Shown here one piece after another: positions 52,078 through 61,711 of a stretch of 61,711 nucleotides of DNA. Every line of letters begins with the position of its first letter. Within the stretch, counting starts at the first letter, position 1. The position numbers were made by a program, and so were the translations under genes. The notes beneath the pieces are model-generated. The model did not search any database, was not told the origin of the DNA, and saw only the letters and a list, made by a program, of their open reading frames with translations. The DNA is from JBFWWP01 sp050246115 (GTDB taxonomy: Bacteria; Planctomycetota; UBA8108; UBA1146; JAJFFE01), in assembly GCA_050246115.1 (NCBI GenBank), contig JBFWWP010000034.1:1-61711 (forward strand), read 5' to 3'.

Positions 52078-53004
52078 TCAGCCGCGACCGCGCGCCAGGA
52101 ACCCGGCCAGCGCGCCGCCGGCCCGCGCCCCGCTCGTCGCGGTCCCCGCCCGTTGAGCGCGTTCGACGATCTCGAGGAACAACGTCTCGAGGCGCTGGCG
52201 CGGGGCGCGGACGCCACGAACCACGCCCCCCGCCTCCTCGACGACGGCGCGTACCCGGCCCACCACATTTTCGCCGAGCGGCCCGGTCTCGATGAGCTGG
52301 CTGTCCGACACCGTGAGCAACTCCGCGACGCTCCCCAGTGCGTGGATCCGGCCGCCATAGAGAATGGCCACGCGGCTGCACACGTCCTCGACGTCGGCGA
52401 GCAAGTGGCTCGACAGGAGAATCGTTTTTCCCCGCTCTTGGAGCGCCAGGATCAGGTCCTTGATCTGCCTCGTCCCGACCGGGTCGAGACCCGTGGTCGG
52501 CTCGTCGAGAATGAGGAAGTCGGGGTCGTTGATCAGCGCTTGCGCGAGCCCGATGCGTCGCTGCATCCCTTTCGAGTACTCCCCGATGCGGCGATGCTGA
52601 GCCCCCACGAGTCCGACCATCTCGAGCAGCGTGTCGATGCGCTCCGACCGCTCCCGGCTCGGTAGACCAAACAGCCGCCCGTAGTAGTCGAGCGTCTCGC
52701 GAGCATCGAGAAACGGGTAGAGATAGGTCTCCTCCGGCAAGTACCCGATCCGCTGCTTGGTACCGACATCGGCCGGCCCGGCCCCGAACACTTCGACGCT
52801 TCCCTCGGTCGGGAACAGCAGGCCGAGGATGATCTTGATCGTCGTACTCTTGCCCGACCCGTTGGGTCCAAGGAGCCCGAACACCTCGCCCGGTTCCACC
52901 TGCAGATCGAGCCCGTCCACGGCCCGGACCCGCGGACGCAACCAGAAGTCGCGAAAGACCTTCGCCAGGCGGTGGATCCGCAGCACCGGTTGGGGCTCGC
53001 CCAT
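52078..53004 (-). CDS. ABC transporter ATP-binding protein
   Basis: The product is 308 residues. It has Walker A (GLLGPNGSGKSTT), the Q-loop (YLPEETYLYP), the signature YSKGMQRRIGLAQAL, Walker B (FLILDEPTTGLDP) and the H-loop (LLSSHLLADVED). It belongs to the CcmA/DrrA-like exporter group. The C-terminal 80 residues after the ATPase core fit that group's extension. ATG 53004 has GGGAG close by; ATG 53013 is also possible. No permease gene is next to it, so the membrane partner is encoded elsewhere. Confidence 0.93.
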   Translation of the reverse strand: MGEPQPVLRIHRLAKVFRDFWLRPRVRAVDGLDLQVEPGEVFGLLGPNGSGKSTTIKIILGLLFPTEGSVEVFGAGPADVGTKQRIGYLPEETYLYPFLDARETLDYYGRLFGLPSRERSERIDTLLEMVGLVGAQHRRIGEYSKGMQRRIGLAQALINDPDFLILDEPTTGLDPVGTRQIKDLILALQERGKTILLSSHLLADVEDVCSRVAILYGGRIHALGSVAELLTVSDSQLIETGPLGENVVGRVRAVVEEAGGVVRGVRAPRQRLETLFLEIVERAQRAGTATSGARAGGALAGFLARGRG

Positions 53005-53072
53005 GACTCCCATCCTTCGCAGTTTTGGAACCCCGGCGCACACCGACTCGAACCGCCCGGTGAAGAGAATCT

Positions 53073-53109
53073 AGCCCAAGGCAAGCGTGGTATGCGCGTG
53101 CTTCGGCAC
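53073..53109. repeat. 37-bp palindromic repeat element, copy 3 (decayed)
   Basis: About 27 of 37 positions agree with copy 1 at 27433-27469, including TATGCGC and GCTTCGG, and it has the same upstream word AGAGAATCTA. The outer arms no longer pair fully. It abuts the 80-bp dispersed repeat that starts at 53108. Confidence 0.6.
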
Positions 53110-53187
53110 TAGTGCCGTGTCAGGCAACGTTGACCACGTTGGCCGGGCAGCCTCAGCCCAGCTCCGTTCGCTGGGAAGGCTCCGGAC
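53108..53187 (+). repeat. 80-bp dispersed repeat, copy 2
   Basis: It begins ACTAGTGCCGTGTCAGGCAA and matches 29479-29558 (minus strand) apart from about two changes. Here its left end forms a perfect 12-bp palindrome GGCACTAGTGCC (53106-53117). It lies 12 nt past the stop of the zinc-ribbon/aspartic-protease gene. Confidence 0.85.
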
Positions 53188-53199
53188 TCCTCAACGTAT

Positions 53200-55122
53200 C
53201 TAGCGCGGTTCGAGAACCAGAGTGCCCTCTTCGATCCGCAGATCCATGCGGAACTGATTCAAGAAGTTCAGGCCGATCAACCCGAGATCGGGCGTGCCCG
53301 GAAGGTCGAGCACCAACACTTCCACGTTCGGGACCTCCCACCCGCCGAGGGACATCGAGTCGAGCGTGACCGTAGCCGCTTGCACGATGCCGCCCGCGGT
53401 CGAGACGCGCACTCGCGGCGCGCCGTGGGTGCGTAGTCCGAGACGATCGGCCGCGGCTTGCGGAATCGTCGTGCGCGTGGCACCGGTGTCGACCATGAAT
53501 CGTTGCTCGAGGCGCCCATTCAGCAGCGCCGAGGTTGGAATCAGGTTCGCACCCGGCTCGAAACGGATGACGATCTTGCCCTCTTGCCCCTTGAGACGGG
53601 AGATCTCGGACTGGATCACCCGGACGATGTCGGACAGGTTCACGGGGTACTCGCGAGCGAACAGCACGCGCTCCGCTTCGCGCCAGTCGGCGTCGACCAG
53701 CGCGAGTTGCGCGCCCCGCAGGTGAAGCAGCGGATCGCGCGGGAATCGTGCCATGGCGTCGCGGTAGACGGCCCACCCGTGCGCGCTCTGCCGATCGTTG
53801 ACCAGCCCCTGCAGCCATTCGTCGTAGATCCTCTGCTCCAGACTCGTGGCCAGCGACTCCGTTGGCGAACCGGGTCGCAGGATCGCCGGCCCCGCGCCTT
53901 GGAGCAGTGCGAGCGCGCCGGCCGCTCCGAAGTGCGCGTGCTCGGAGGCCGCAAGCACCACCAAGAGTTCCCCGTCGCCCGCCTCGATCAACACGCTCGC
54001 GTCGAACAAGGCGAGGAATGCGGCGGCGTTGGCTCCCTCCAGTTCATGCCCGAGCAGCGACTTGATGGGGAGGATGACGTCGGCGAGACGCAAGCTCTGA
54101 GGCGTCTCCTCCGGGGTCAGTCGTGGTCGCATCCGGCAACCCTGTGCGAACGCCGCGACCCGCTCGTAGGGGGACACGCTGCGCGCGATCGCCTTGGCAA
54201 AAGCCTCCTCGCGTCCACCCGCGAACGTGAGCCGGTAGAACGTGGTTACGTCGGTGTCGGGGACGCGGTGTTCGAGAAGATTGCCCTGCCAGAGCCAACC
54301 ACCCGGCGGTCCGTGTTCGCCGAAGGTAAACCCGACCACCGCGTCGGCCTCGAGGAAGACCCCGGGGGCAACGAGGTTCTCGAACACATCCACTCGGCGG
54401 AACTCTCCGTGGGACTGCGAGACTCGCACGCGCACCCGCTCTCGGCGAGTGCTCCCGTCGAGCGCGCTCCACGTGAGTTCTTGCGCGCCGCGCCAGGCCA
54501 CGAGCGGTACTCCAGGTTCGCTGCCCGTCAGTTGCCAGATCCCCACCTCGTCGCCGGTCCGCCAACTCCCGCGTTCGATCGTGCCCCCGCCAACCGTCGG
54601 ACTCCAAGTCGTGCCACCGAGGCAAGCGCGCCGCGGGAGCACGAGCCAACCACCGGCCAAGCGAAGCGCCGGAACCTCTCCGAAGCGGTTGCCCCAATCG
54701 TCCTCGATCCGCACCACCGCCCGCGTCCAGGGCCCCTGCCCAGTCCGGTTCGGAGCCGCACTCGGCGGATCCTTGGGCGCAGTCCGTGATGCGGCCGGCT
54801 GTGGGCGGCGGTCCGCGGTCACCACCGCGGCTCGTTCGTCAACGTCACCGGGCGCGGTCACTGGCTTGCGCGACTGCGTGTCGCCATCGCCACCGCGCCT
54901 CGGCGCTGGCGACGAGCGATCATTCGCCAGGAACAAGCCGACCGCGACGGCCACCAGCAACAACCCCGCAACCGCAACCCCGCGCCGGCCTGCCCCCCGG
55001 TTCCTCGACGGGCCATGGGTCCGACCCGAGCCCCGATCGGCACGCCCCTGCAGGTTCGCACCACACTGGTCGCAAAACGTGGCAGCGGCGTGGTTGTGGC
55101 TCAAACAGCTCGGGCACTGCAC
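53200..55122 (-). CDS. Zinc-ribbon / membrane / aspartic-protease-like protein
   Basis: The product is 640 residues with a GTG start. A zinc ribbon opens it (CPSC and CDQCG, residues 3-20). One membrane helix follows at about 49-66 (VAVAGLLLVAVAVGLFLA), then a Pro/Arg-rich linker to about 130, and a large extracytoplasmic region with no family I recognise (130-500). The last 120 residues form a retropepsin-like aspartic protease domain: FMVDTGATRTTIPQAAADRLGL with the DTG motif, and GLIGLNFLNQFRMDL at the end. The layout suggests a membrane-tethered protease with a cytoplasmic sensor. The ATPase gene downstream is not clearly linked. Confidence 0.82.
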   Translation of the reverse strand: MQCPSCLSHNHAAATFCDQCGANLQGRADRGSGRTHGPSRNRGAGRRGVAVAGLLLVAVAVGLFLANDRSSPAPRRGGDGDTQSRKPVTAPGDVDERAAVVTADRRPQPAASRTAPKDPPSAAPNRTGQGPWTRAVVRIEDDWGNRFGEVPALRLAGGWLVLPRRACLGGTTWSPTVGGGTIERGSWRTGDEVGIWQLTGSEPGVPLVAWRGAQELTWSALDGSTRRERVRVRVSQSHGEFRRVDVFENLVAPGVFLEADAVVGFTFGEHGPPGGWLWQGNLLEHRVPDTDVTTFYRLTFAGGREEAFAKAIARSVSPYERVAAFAQGCRMRPRLTPEETPQSLRLADVILPIKSLLGHELEGANAAAFLALFDASVLIEAGDGELLVVLAASEHAHFGAAGALALLQGAGPAILRPGSPTESLATSLEQRIYDEWLQGLVNDRQSAHGWAVYRDAMARFPRDPLLHLRGAQLALVDADWREAERVLFAREYPVNLSDIVRVIQSEISRLKGQEGKIVIRFEPGANLIPTSALLNGRLEQRFMVDTGATRTTIPQAAADRLGLRTHGAPRVRVSTAGGIVQAATVTLDSMSLGGWEVPNVEVLVLDLPGTPDLGLIGLNFLNQFRMDLRIEEGTLVLEPR

Positions 55123-55482
55123 GGTCGCGACTCTCGTTTCTGCAGAAGATCGTAGGGCAAACCGGGCGAACCCGTGCGCACGTCAGGCCGCGCGCGCGGT
55201 CGCCTTCACTTCCAAGCCCTCGGCTTCATCGGCTCGTTGCGCAGCCTGAGGCGTCCGCTCGACCCTGGCAACGACGCTCTATCATACGGAGAAACGGCGT
55301 CCCATCCTCCCGAGTTTCCAGGGCTCCCCCGGGGGTGCGCCGCTCATTTCGCCTTGCTCCGCCCCCTGTCGTTGTTATCCTCCGCCGGGTTTCCTTCCCC
55401 TGGGCGGAATCCTCGCGCTCCGGCCCACGCTCGGCTCGGCAGCCAACCGTTGACCCTACTGCATCGCTAGGAAGACGTTCTC
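55123..55482. other. Divergent intergenic region, no gene seen
   Basis: It separates the protease-like gene (minus) from the leucine-degradation operon (plus). TAGGAAG lies about 9 nt before the operon's first ATG. No -35/-10 pair or operator could be assigned. Confidence 0.5.
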
Positions 55483-57090
55483 ATGGGGCTGATACTGAGC
55501 CATGTTCGTACTGACGACCCTCAGTTCCAAGCCAATCGGCGTGCCTCCGAGGAACGGGTCGAACTGCTTCGGAGCCGGCTCGCTCAGGTGCGTCAGGGTG
55601 GCGGGACGACCGCGGTCGATCGACATCGCGCGCGCGGCAAACTGTTCGCGCGCGACCGCATCGATCGCCTCCTCGACGACGGCTCACCCTTCTTGGAGGT
55701 CGGGGCTCTCGCGGCCTGGGACCTCTACGAGAACGCCGCTCCCTCGGCGGGGGTGATCACCGGAATCGGCCGCGTGGCCGGGCGCCATGTCATGGTCGTA
55801 GCCAACGACGCTACGGTGAAGGGCGGCACTTACTTTCCGCTCACCGTCAAGAAACACCTGCGGGCCCAAGAGATTGCCGCGGAGAACCACCTACCGTGTG
55901 TGTACCTGGTCGACTCGGGAGGGGCATTCCTACCGCTCCAGGACGAGGTGTTCCCCGACCGCGACCACTTCGGGCGCATTTTCTACAACCAAGCACGCAT
56001 GTCCGCAGCTGGCATCGCCCAGATCGCCGTCGTCATGGGGTCGTGTACGGCCGGTGGTGCGTACGTACCGGCGATGAGCGATGAGGCGATCATCGTGCGC
56101 AACCAGGGCACGATCTTCCTGGGCGGCCCGCCCCTGGTGCGTGCGGCGACCGGAGAAGTGGTCACCGCCGAGGACCTCGGCGGCGGCGACGTCCACAGTC
56201 GCATCAGCGGAGTCACCGATCATCTGGCCCGCGACGATGAAGACGCACTCGAAATGGCCCGAGCAGCCGTGGCGAACCTCCATGGCCGTCCACCCGATGT
56301 GTTCGACCGCACCGCGCCGGAGGATCCTGCGTACGACCCCCAAGAACTGCACGGGATCATTCCCACGAGCAACCGACAGCCGTTCGACGTGCGCGAAGTG
56401 ATCGCTCGGATCGTCGACGCCAGCCTGTTCGATGAGTTCAAGCAACTCTACGGGACCACGCTCGTATGCGGCTTCGCCCGCATCCACGGGCACCGCGTCG
56501 GCCTGCTCGCCAACAACGGAGTGCTATTCTCCGAGTCGGCGCTCAAGGCCACCCACTTCGTGGAACTGTGCTCGCAGCGTCACATCCCGATCATCTTCCT
56601 GCAGAACATCACCGGCTACATGGTGGGCAAACAGTACGAGCAAGGAGGTATCGCGAAGGACGGAGCGAAAATGGTCCACGCCGTCGCCAACGCGGCTTCG
56701 CCCCGCTTCACGGTGATCCTCGGCGGCTCCCACGGGGCCGGAAACTACGGCATGTGCGGGCGCGCCTACCAACCGCGCCAGCTTTGGATGTGGCCGAACT
56801 CACGCATCTCGGTCATGGGCGGCGAACAGGCGGCGCAAGTGTTGCTCACCGTCAAGAAGGACCAACTGGCCGAGCGCAACCAAACACTCTCGCCCGCCGA
56901 AGAGCGCGAGATCGTCGACCCGATCCACGAGAAGTACGAGCGCGAGGGCAGCCCGTACTACTCGACCGCGCGTCTTTGGGATGATGGCATCATCGACCCG
57001 ACGCAAACGCGTGACGTCCTGGGTCTTGGCATCGAAGCCGCGCAGAACGCACCCATCGCGGAGCGGCGCGTCGGCATCTACCGCATGTAG
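55483..57090 (+). CDS. Methylcrotonyl-CoA carboxylase, carboxyltransferase (beta) subunit
   Basis: The product is 535 residues, the usual length. Conserved parts: RGKLFARDRIDRLLDDGSPFLE, NDATVKGGTYFPLTVKKHLR, CVYLVDSGGAFLP, GSCTAGGAYVPAMSDE and the C-terminal oxyanion region ILGGSHGAGNYGMCGRAY. It moves CO2 from biotin to 3-methylcrotonyl-CoA. The GGTYFPLTVKKH and GGAFLPLQDEVFPD segments favour methylcrotonyl- over propionyl- or geranyl-CoA. First gene of a five-gene leucine-degradation operon; isovaleryl-CoA dehydrogenase is not in the window. Confidence 0.94.
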   Translation: MGLILSHVRTDDPQFQANRRASEERVELLRSRLAQVRQGGGTTAVDRHRARGKLFARDRIDRLLDDGSPFLEVGALAAWDLYENAAPSAGVITGIGRVAGRHVMVVANDATVKGGTYFPLTVKKHLRAQEIAAENHLPCVYLVDSGGAFLPLQDEVFPDRDHFGRIFYNQARMSAAGIAQIAVVMGSCTAGGAYVPAMSDEAIIVRNQGTIFLGGPPLVRAATGEVVTAEDLGGGDVHSRISGVTDHLARDDEDALEMARAAVANLHGRPPDVFDRTAPEDPAYDPQELHGIIPTSNRQPFDVREVIARIVDASLFDEFKQLYGTTLVCGFARIHGHRVGLLANNGVLFSESALKATHFVELCSQRHIPIIFLQNITGYMVGKQYEQGGIAKDGAKMVHAVANAASPRFTVILGGSHGAGNYGMCGRAYQPRQLWMWPNSRISVMGGEQAAQVLLTVKKDQLAERNQTLSPAEEREIVDPIHEKYEREGSPYYSTARLWDDGIIDPTQTRDVLGLGIEAAQNAPIAERRVGIYRM

Positions 57091-57112
57091 CCGCGGACGA
57101 AAGGACCCTGTC

Positions 57113-57909
57113 ATGGAGCCCCTCGCGCACGTCGCGATCGCCCGCACCGGTCGCACCGCCACCGTCACGATGCGACGGCCGGAGGTACACAACGCCTTCA
57201 GCGACGACGTCGTACGCGAGCTGACGATCGCCTTTCGTACTCTGGGAACCGACGAGTCCGTGCGGGCCATCGTGCTTGCCGGCGAAGGCAAGTCGTTTTC
57301 CGCGGGCGCCGACCTGAACTGGATGCGGCGCATGATCGACTACTCCCGCGAGGACAATCTCCGCGACGCCGCCGACCTGGCCGCGATGTTCCGCTCGATC
57401 GAGCGTTGCCCCAAGCCCGTCATCGCTCGGGTGCAGGGGTCGGCGCTCGGCGGAGGTGCAGGCCTGGTGGCGGCGGCCGACATCGCAATCGCCGAGGAGT
57501 CCACCCGCTTCGCCTTCTCGGAAGTGCGGCTCGGGATCATCCCGGCGGTCATCTCCCCCATGGTGCTCGCCAAGATCGGCGGCGGAGCCGCACGCCGGTA
57601 CTTCCTGACGGGGGAGCGCTTCGATGCTCAACGCGCACTCCAGATCGGACTCGTCAGCCAGGTCGTCGCGAGCGCTGACTTGGACGCCGCCGTCCAGCGG
57701 GTCGTCGACGACCTCTTGCTCGCCGGTCCCGAGGCCGTTCGTGCCGCGAAGGAACTCGTGTTCGCGGTGACGCGGGAGACCGACCCGACCGCTCAGGATC
57801 GCCTGACTGCGGCGCGCATCGCGGAGCGTCGCGCCGCGAGCGAAGGCCAGGAAGGCATGCGAGCCTTCCTCGAAAAGCGAACGCCCAACTGGATCGAAGG
57901 CGGCAACTC

Positions 57910-57913
<4 letters not shown>
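57113..57913 (+). CDS. Enoyl-CoA hydratase family, probable methylglutaconyl-CoA hydratase
   Basis: The product is 266 residues. The crotonase fold shows RPEVHNAFSDDVV, GEGKSFSAGADLNWMRR, RVQGSALGGGAGLVAAADIAIA and EVRLGIIPAVISP. The GADLNWM motif is usual for the leucine-pathway hydratase LiuC. The ATG at 57113 has AAAGGA upstream and lies 22 nt after the carboxylase beta gene. It overlaps the next gene by 4 nt (ATGA). The assignment rests on context plus this motif. Confidence 0.88.
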
Positions 57914-59408
<1,495 letters not shown>

Positions 59409-59412
<4 letters not shown>

Positions 59413-59915
59413 ACGCGCCCGCCTCTCGACCTGGCCAACGAGTGTGGTTTGCAGACGGTGAGCGCTGGGTCGAGGCGTCGGACGGCGCGGGTCCGTTTCG
59501 CATCGTCTCATGGCATCCTCCGCGAATGTTGCTTGCACGCGGCGACGAGGTGCGCGCGTTCTTCGTGGCCCCCACCGCCGACGGCAGCGGCGTGTGGCTC
59601 GGCGGCGATGGTCGCACCGAAGCGGTGCTGCGACCCAAACGGGGACGTTCGTCGGCTTCTGCACAAGGAACGACCGGACACGAAGACCTCACATCGCCGA
59701 TGCCGGGTAAGGTGCTGGCCGTCCTCGTGGCCGAAGGAGACCCCGTGAGCGCCGGCCAACGCCTCGTCATCGTCGAAGCCATGAAGATGGAGAATCCGCT
59801 GCGCGCGCCGCACGACAGCGTCGTCACCCGCCTGCACGTGAAGGTGGGCGACAACGTGGTCCCGGGCGACCCGATCATCGAGTTGGACCGGCGCGACTCA
59901 CACCCGGTCGAGTGA
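59409..59915 (+). CDS. Biotin carboxyl carrier protein
   Basis: The product is 168 residues. The biotinylation motif EAMKMEN is in the C-terminal 75 residues (TSPMPGKVLAVLVAEGDPV, then biotin Lys and HVKVGDNVVPGDPI). The N-terminal 85 residues resemble the BT-type linker region seen in fused carboxylase alpha chains, so the gene seems to be the split-off end of one. It is the mobile carrier between the two carboxylase subunits. It starts in an ATGA overlap with the biotin carboxylase gene. Confidence 0.92.
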
Positions 59916-60012
59916 CCTCGGTACTCGGTCGCCGTGGTTTCGGGCCAGATGGCCTGCGCGTCACTGAAGTCACGAGTTCGTGAACCGGCTTCTCCGATCG
60001 TTTGGAGTTCTC

Positions 60013-60930
60013 ATGAACAGGAACCACCTGCCGCGACACGTGCGCGTGGTCGAGGTCGGACCCCGCGACGGCCTCCAAAACCAACCGGCGATCATCTCCA
60101 CCGAGCACAAGGTCGAGTGGATTCGCCGGCTCGCGAGTGCGGGACTGCGGGAGATCGAGGCGACGGCCTTCGTGCATCCCAAGTGGGTGCCGCAGCTCGC
60201 CGACGCCGAAAGGGTGGCGCGCGCTCTCGCCGCCGCTGGCGTGGCCCTCCCTTCGGCGCTGGTGCCCAACGTCAAAGGCCTGGAGCGCGCCCTCGAGACG
60301 GGACTACGACGGTTCGCGCTGTTCACGGCCGCGTCGCAAACGTTCAGCCAGAAGAACACCAACTGCAGCATCGAGGAGTCGTTCGCACGCTTTGACGAAG
60401 TGTTCGAGCGCTTGGCAGCGATCGAGGACGACGTGTGGGTGCGCGGCTACATCTCCACGTGCTTCGGATGTCCGTACGAGGGCGACGTGCCCGTGGCACG
60501 AGTCGTGGAAGTCGCAGTGCGGCTCTACGACATGGGCGTCAGCGAGATCGCGATCAGCGACACGACCGGAGTTGCGTTCCCGCGCGCGGTGCACGAGGTG
60601 GTCGAAGCCGTCGCGGCCCGCGTCCCCCGTGAGCGCATCGCGCTGCACTTTCACGACACGCGCGGCCAAGCCCTCGTCAACGTTTACGCGGGACTCGAGG
60701 TTGGCATCCACACCTTCGACGCGGCGGCGGGCGGCCTCGGCGGCTGCCCCTACGCGCCCGGCGCCGCGGGCAACCTCGCCACCGAAGACCTGGTCACGCT
60801 GCTCGACTCCCTGCAGATCGAGACCGGCGTAGATCGCGCGCTCTTGGCGGAGGCCAACCTCTGGTTCGAGACCCTGCTCCCGAGCCCACTCCCCAGCCGC
60901 GTGCTCGCGACCTACCGCGGCAAGTCATGA
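60013..60930 (+). CDS. Hydroxymethylglutaryl-CoA lyase
   Basis: The product is 305 residues. It starts VVEVGPRDGLQNQPAI with the catalytic Arg and metal-binding Asp, and has SQTFSQKNTNCSIEESF, GYISTCFGCPYEGDV, IAISDTTGVAFP, HFHDTRGQALVNVYAGLEVG and the signature GGLGGCPYAPGAAGN. It splits HMG-CoA to acetoacetate and acetyl-CoA, the last step of leucine breakdown. TTTGGAG lies 5 nt before the ATG at 60013. A 97-nt gap separates it from the BCCP gene, so it may have some independent control. Confidence 0.95.
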   Translation: MNRNHLPRHVRVVEVGPRDGLQNQPAIISTEHKVEWIRRLASAGLREIEATAFVHPKWVPQLADAERVARALAAAGVALPSALVPNVKGLERALETGLRRFALFTAASQTFSQKNTNCSIEESFARFDEVFERLAAIEDDVWVRGYISTCFGCPYEGDVPVARVVEVAVRLYDMGVSEIAISDTTGVAFPRAVHEVVEAVAARVPRERIALHFHDTRGQALVNVYAGLEVGIHTFDAAAGGLGGCPYAPGAAGNLATEDLVTLLDSLQIETGVDRALLAEANLWFETLLPSPLPSRVLATYRGKS

Positions 60931-61078
60931 AGGCCGCGCCCGCCGGCGAAAACGGCAGCGCCCATCTTCGGCGTCCATCGACGCGGCGCGCGGGGTTGGG
61001 AACCGCCGTTGTCGCCCACCTCACAGCCGACGGCCCACCCGCCGGACACGGAGCGGTGCGTTGGCCGGGCACATCTCG

Positions 61079-61084
61079 TACAAT
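61079..61084 (+). promoter_or_regulatory. Possible -10 box for a leaderless arfB mRNA
   Basis: TACAAT lies 6 nt before the ATG at 61091, which has no ribosome-binding site. This spacing would start transcription at or next to the ATG. No good -35 box is seen 17 nt upstream, so this is only suggestive. Confidence 0.35.
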
Positions 61085-61090
61085 GCGTTC

Positions 61091-61666
61091 ATGAACCAGT
61101 CTTCCGCTCCGCAGCCCAAACCCACTCCGCGCGCCGCCGCTTCCGCCTCGGAGCCAGCGCGCGGGGCTCGACCCACGGAAACCGCCACGAACGCCGCGGC
61201 GCCGAAGCCCACGTTCCGTCCGGCGGCAGAGGTCACGAGCGGCATCGAGTGGCGCCCCGGACGGTTCATTCCCGACAGCGAAGTTCGCTTCGAGCAGACG
61301 ATCGGCGGCGGTCCGGGTGGCCAACACGTCAACAAGACCGCCACCCGCGTGACCCTCATTTGGAAGCCCGCCGCGTCGGTTGCCTTCAGCAGCCGCGAAA
61401 TCGACCGCTTGCTCGAAGGCCTGGCTACCCGCTTGACCGCGCAGGGTGAGTTGCGGCTTCGCTCATCGAGTGAGCGCAGCGCCTATCGCAACCGTGAGGA
61501 GTGCGTAGCTCTGCTCGTGCGACTCGTTCGCGACGCTCTCGCCCCGCAGCGCAAGCGAGTCGCCACGAAGACCCCGCGCGCCGCCAAGCAAAAGCGGCTC
61601 GAGACCAAGGGCAAACGCTCCCGGACCAAGCAACAACGCCGACGCCCGGACCGCGACGCGGATTGA
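61091..61666 (+). CDS. arfB: Peptidyl-tRNA hydrolase ArfB-like (RF-1 domain) ribosome rescue factor
   Basis: The product is 191 residues from the ATG at 61091; a TTG at 61061 is less likely. An Ala/Pro-rich N-terminal 60 residues is unusual for the family. The release-factor core has IGGGPGGQHVNKTATRVTLIW with the GGQ motif, then RNREECVALLVRLVRDAL, and a basic C-terminal tail (many Lys and Arg) that in ArfB enters the empty mRNA channel. There is no stop-codon recognition domain. It frees stalled ribosomes without mRNA in the A site. The gene lies 160 nt after the leucine operon. Confidence 0.9.
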   Translation: MNQSSAPQPKPTPRAAASASEPARGARPTETATNAAAPKPTFRPAAEVTSGIEWRPGRFIPDSEVRFEQTIGGGPGGQHVNKTATRVTLIWKPAASVAFSSREIDRLLEGLATRLTAQGELRLRSSSERSAYRNREECVALLVRLVRDALAPQRKRVATKTPRAAKQKRLETKGKRSRTKQQRRRPDRDAD

Positions 61667-61711
61667 CCCGCCCCTCGACTTCCCTTGGCGCCGCTCGCTG
61701 GAGCCGTCTTC

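Noticed and set aside
51077..53041. Minus-strand open frame of 654 codons
   Set aside because: It overlaps the transketolase end, rpmG and the ABC ATPase in another frame. It has no family signal and a biased Arg/Pro composition.

Overview
The window is a high-GC, mostly chromosomal scaffold, probably from a member of the Planctomycetota. This rests on content, not on a marker-gene tree. The signs are two secreted proteins ending in Cys/Asp-rich dockerin-like domains, an ECF sigma factor paired with a membrane Ser/Thr kinase carrying TPRs, three tandem DUF1573 proteins, and a kinase/FHA signalling block. A run of exactly 100 N at 48048-48147 marks a scaffold join, so this is likely a draft or metagenome assembly. 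GTG and TTG starts and 4-nt ATGA/GTGA stop-start overlaps are very common. I saw no rRNA, tRNA, CRISPR array or intact transposase.

Layout. 0.6-12.7 kb (minus): ECF sigma plus kinase-TPR, two secreted dockerin-type proteins (one a large zinc metallopeptidase), a Fic remnant, and a kinase / double-FHA / membrane protein block. 13.1-17.0 kb: PIG-L deacetylase plus NeuD-type acyltransferase, a secreted protein overlapping queF, and lexA. 17.3-25.1 kb: HEAT-VWA protein, SDR, lipoprotein, a receiver-like/DUF3052 fusion, nitrilase-family amidohydrolase, EamA transporter, and two hsp20 genes behind a sigma-54-like promoter. 25.5-29.6 kb: Fic pseudogene, VOC protein, isoprenylcysteine methyltransferase-like protein, and rtcB coupled to an rbfA-like gene. 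29.6-33.9 kb: three-subunit molybdenum hydroxylase operon with a Tat-exported FeS subunit. 34.4-39.0 kb: overlapping pair of GAPDH genes (the first lacks the catalytic Cys) and three membrane proteins. 39.1-40.1 kb: TlpA-like thioredoxin with an in-frame UGA at the first redox Cys. 40.5-45.2 kb: nonulosonic (sialic-type) acid operon. 45.6-49.3 kb: three tandem DUF1573 proteins, the first with an in-frame UGA at the first Cys of the conserved Cys pair. 49.6-55.1 kb: transketolase, bL33, ABC ATPase, zinc-ribbon/aspartic-protease protein. 55.5-60.9 kb: leucine-degradation operon (methylcrotonyl-CoA carboxylase, methylglutaconyl-CoA hydratase, HMG-CoA lyase). 61.1-61.7 kb: ArfB-like rescue factor.

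The most notable result is that two unrelated genes (39101-40078 and 45568-46896) each have one in-frame TGA exactly where the family has a conserved redox cysteine, with reading frame and homology continuing on both sides and a stem-loop just downstream. This points to selenocysteine use: a U-G-P-C thioredoxin and a U-G-C DUF1573 protein, the latter a selenoprotein family I do not know to be described. Other points of interest are a GAPDH paralogue with Ser in place of the nucleophile, the rtcB/rbfA-like pair, a family of ~37-bp palindromic elements at gene ends, an ~80-bp dispersed repeat, and two independent Fic remnants.
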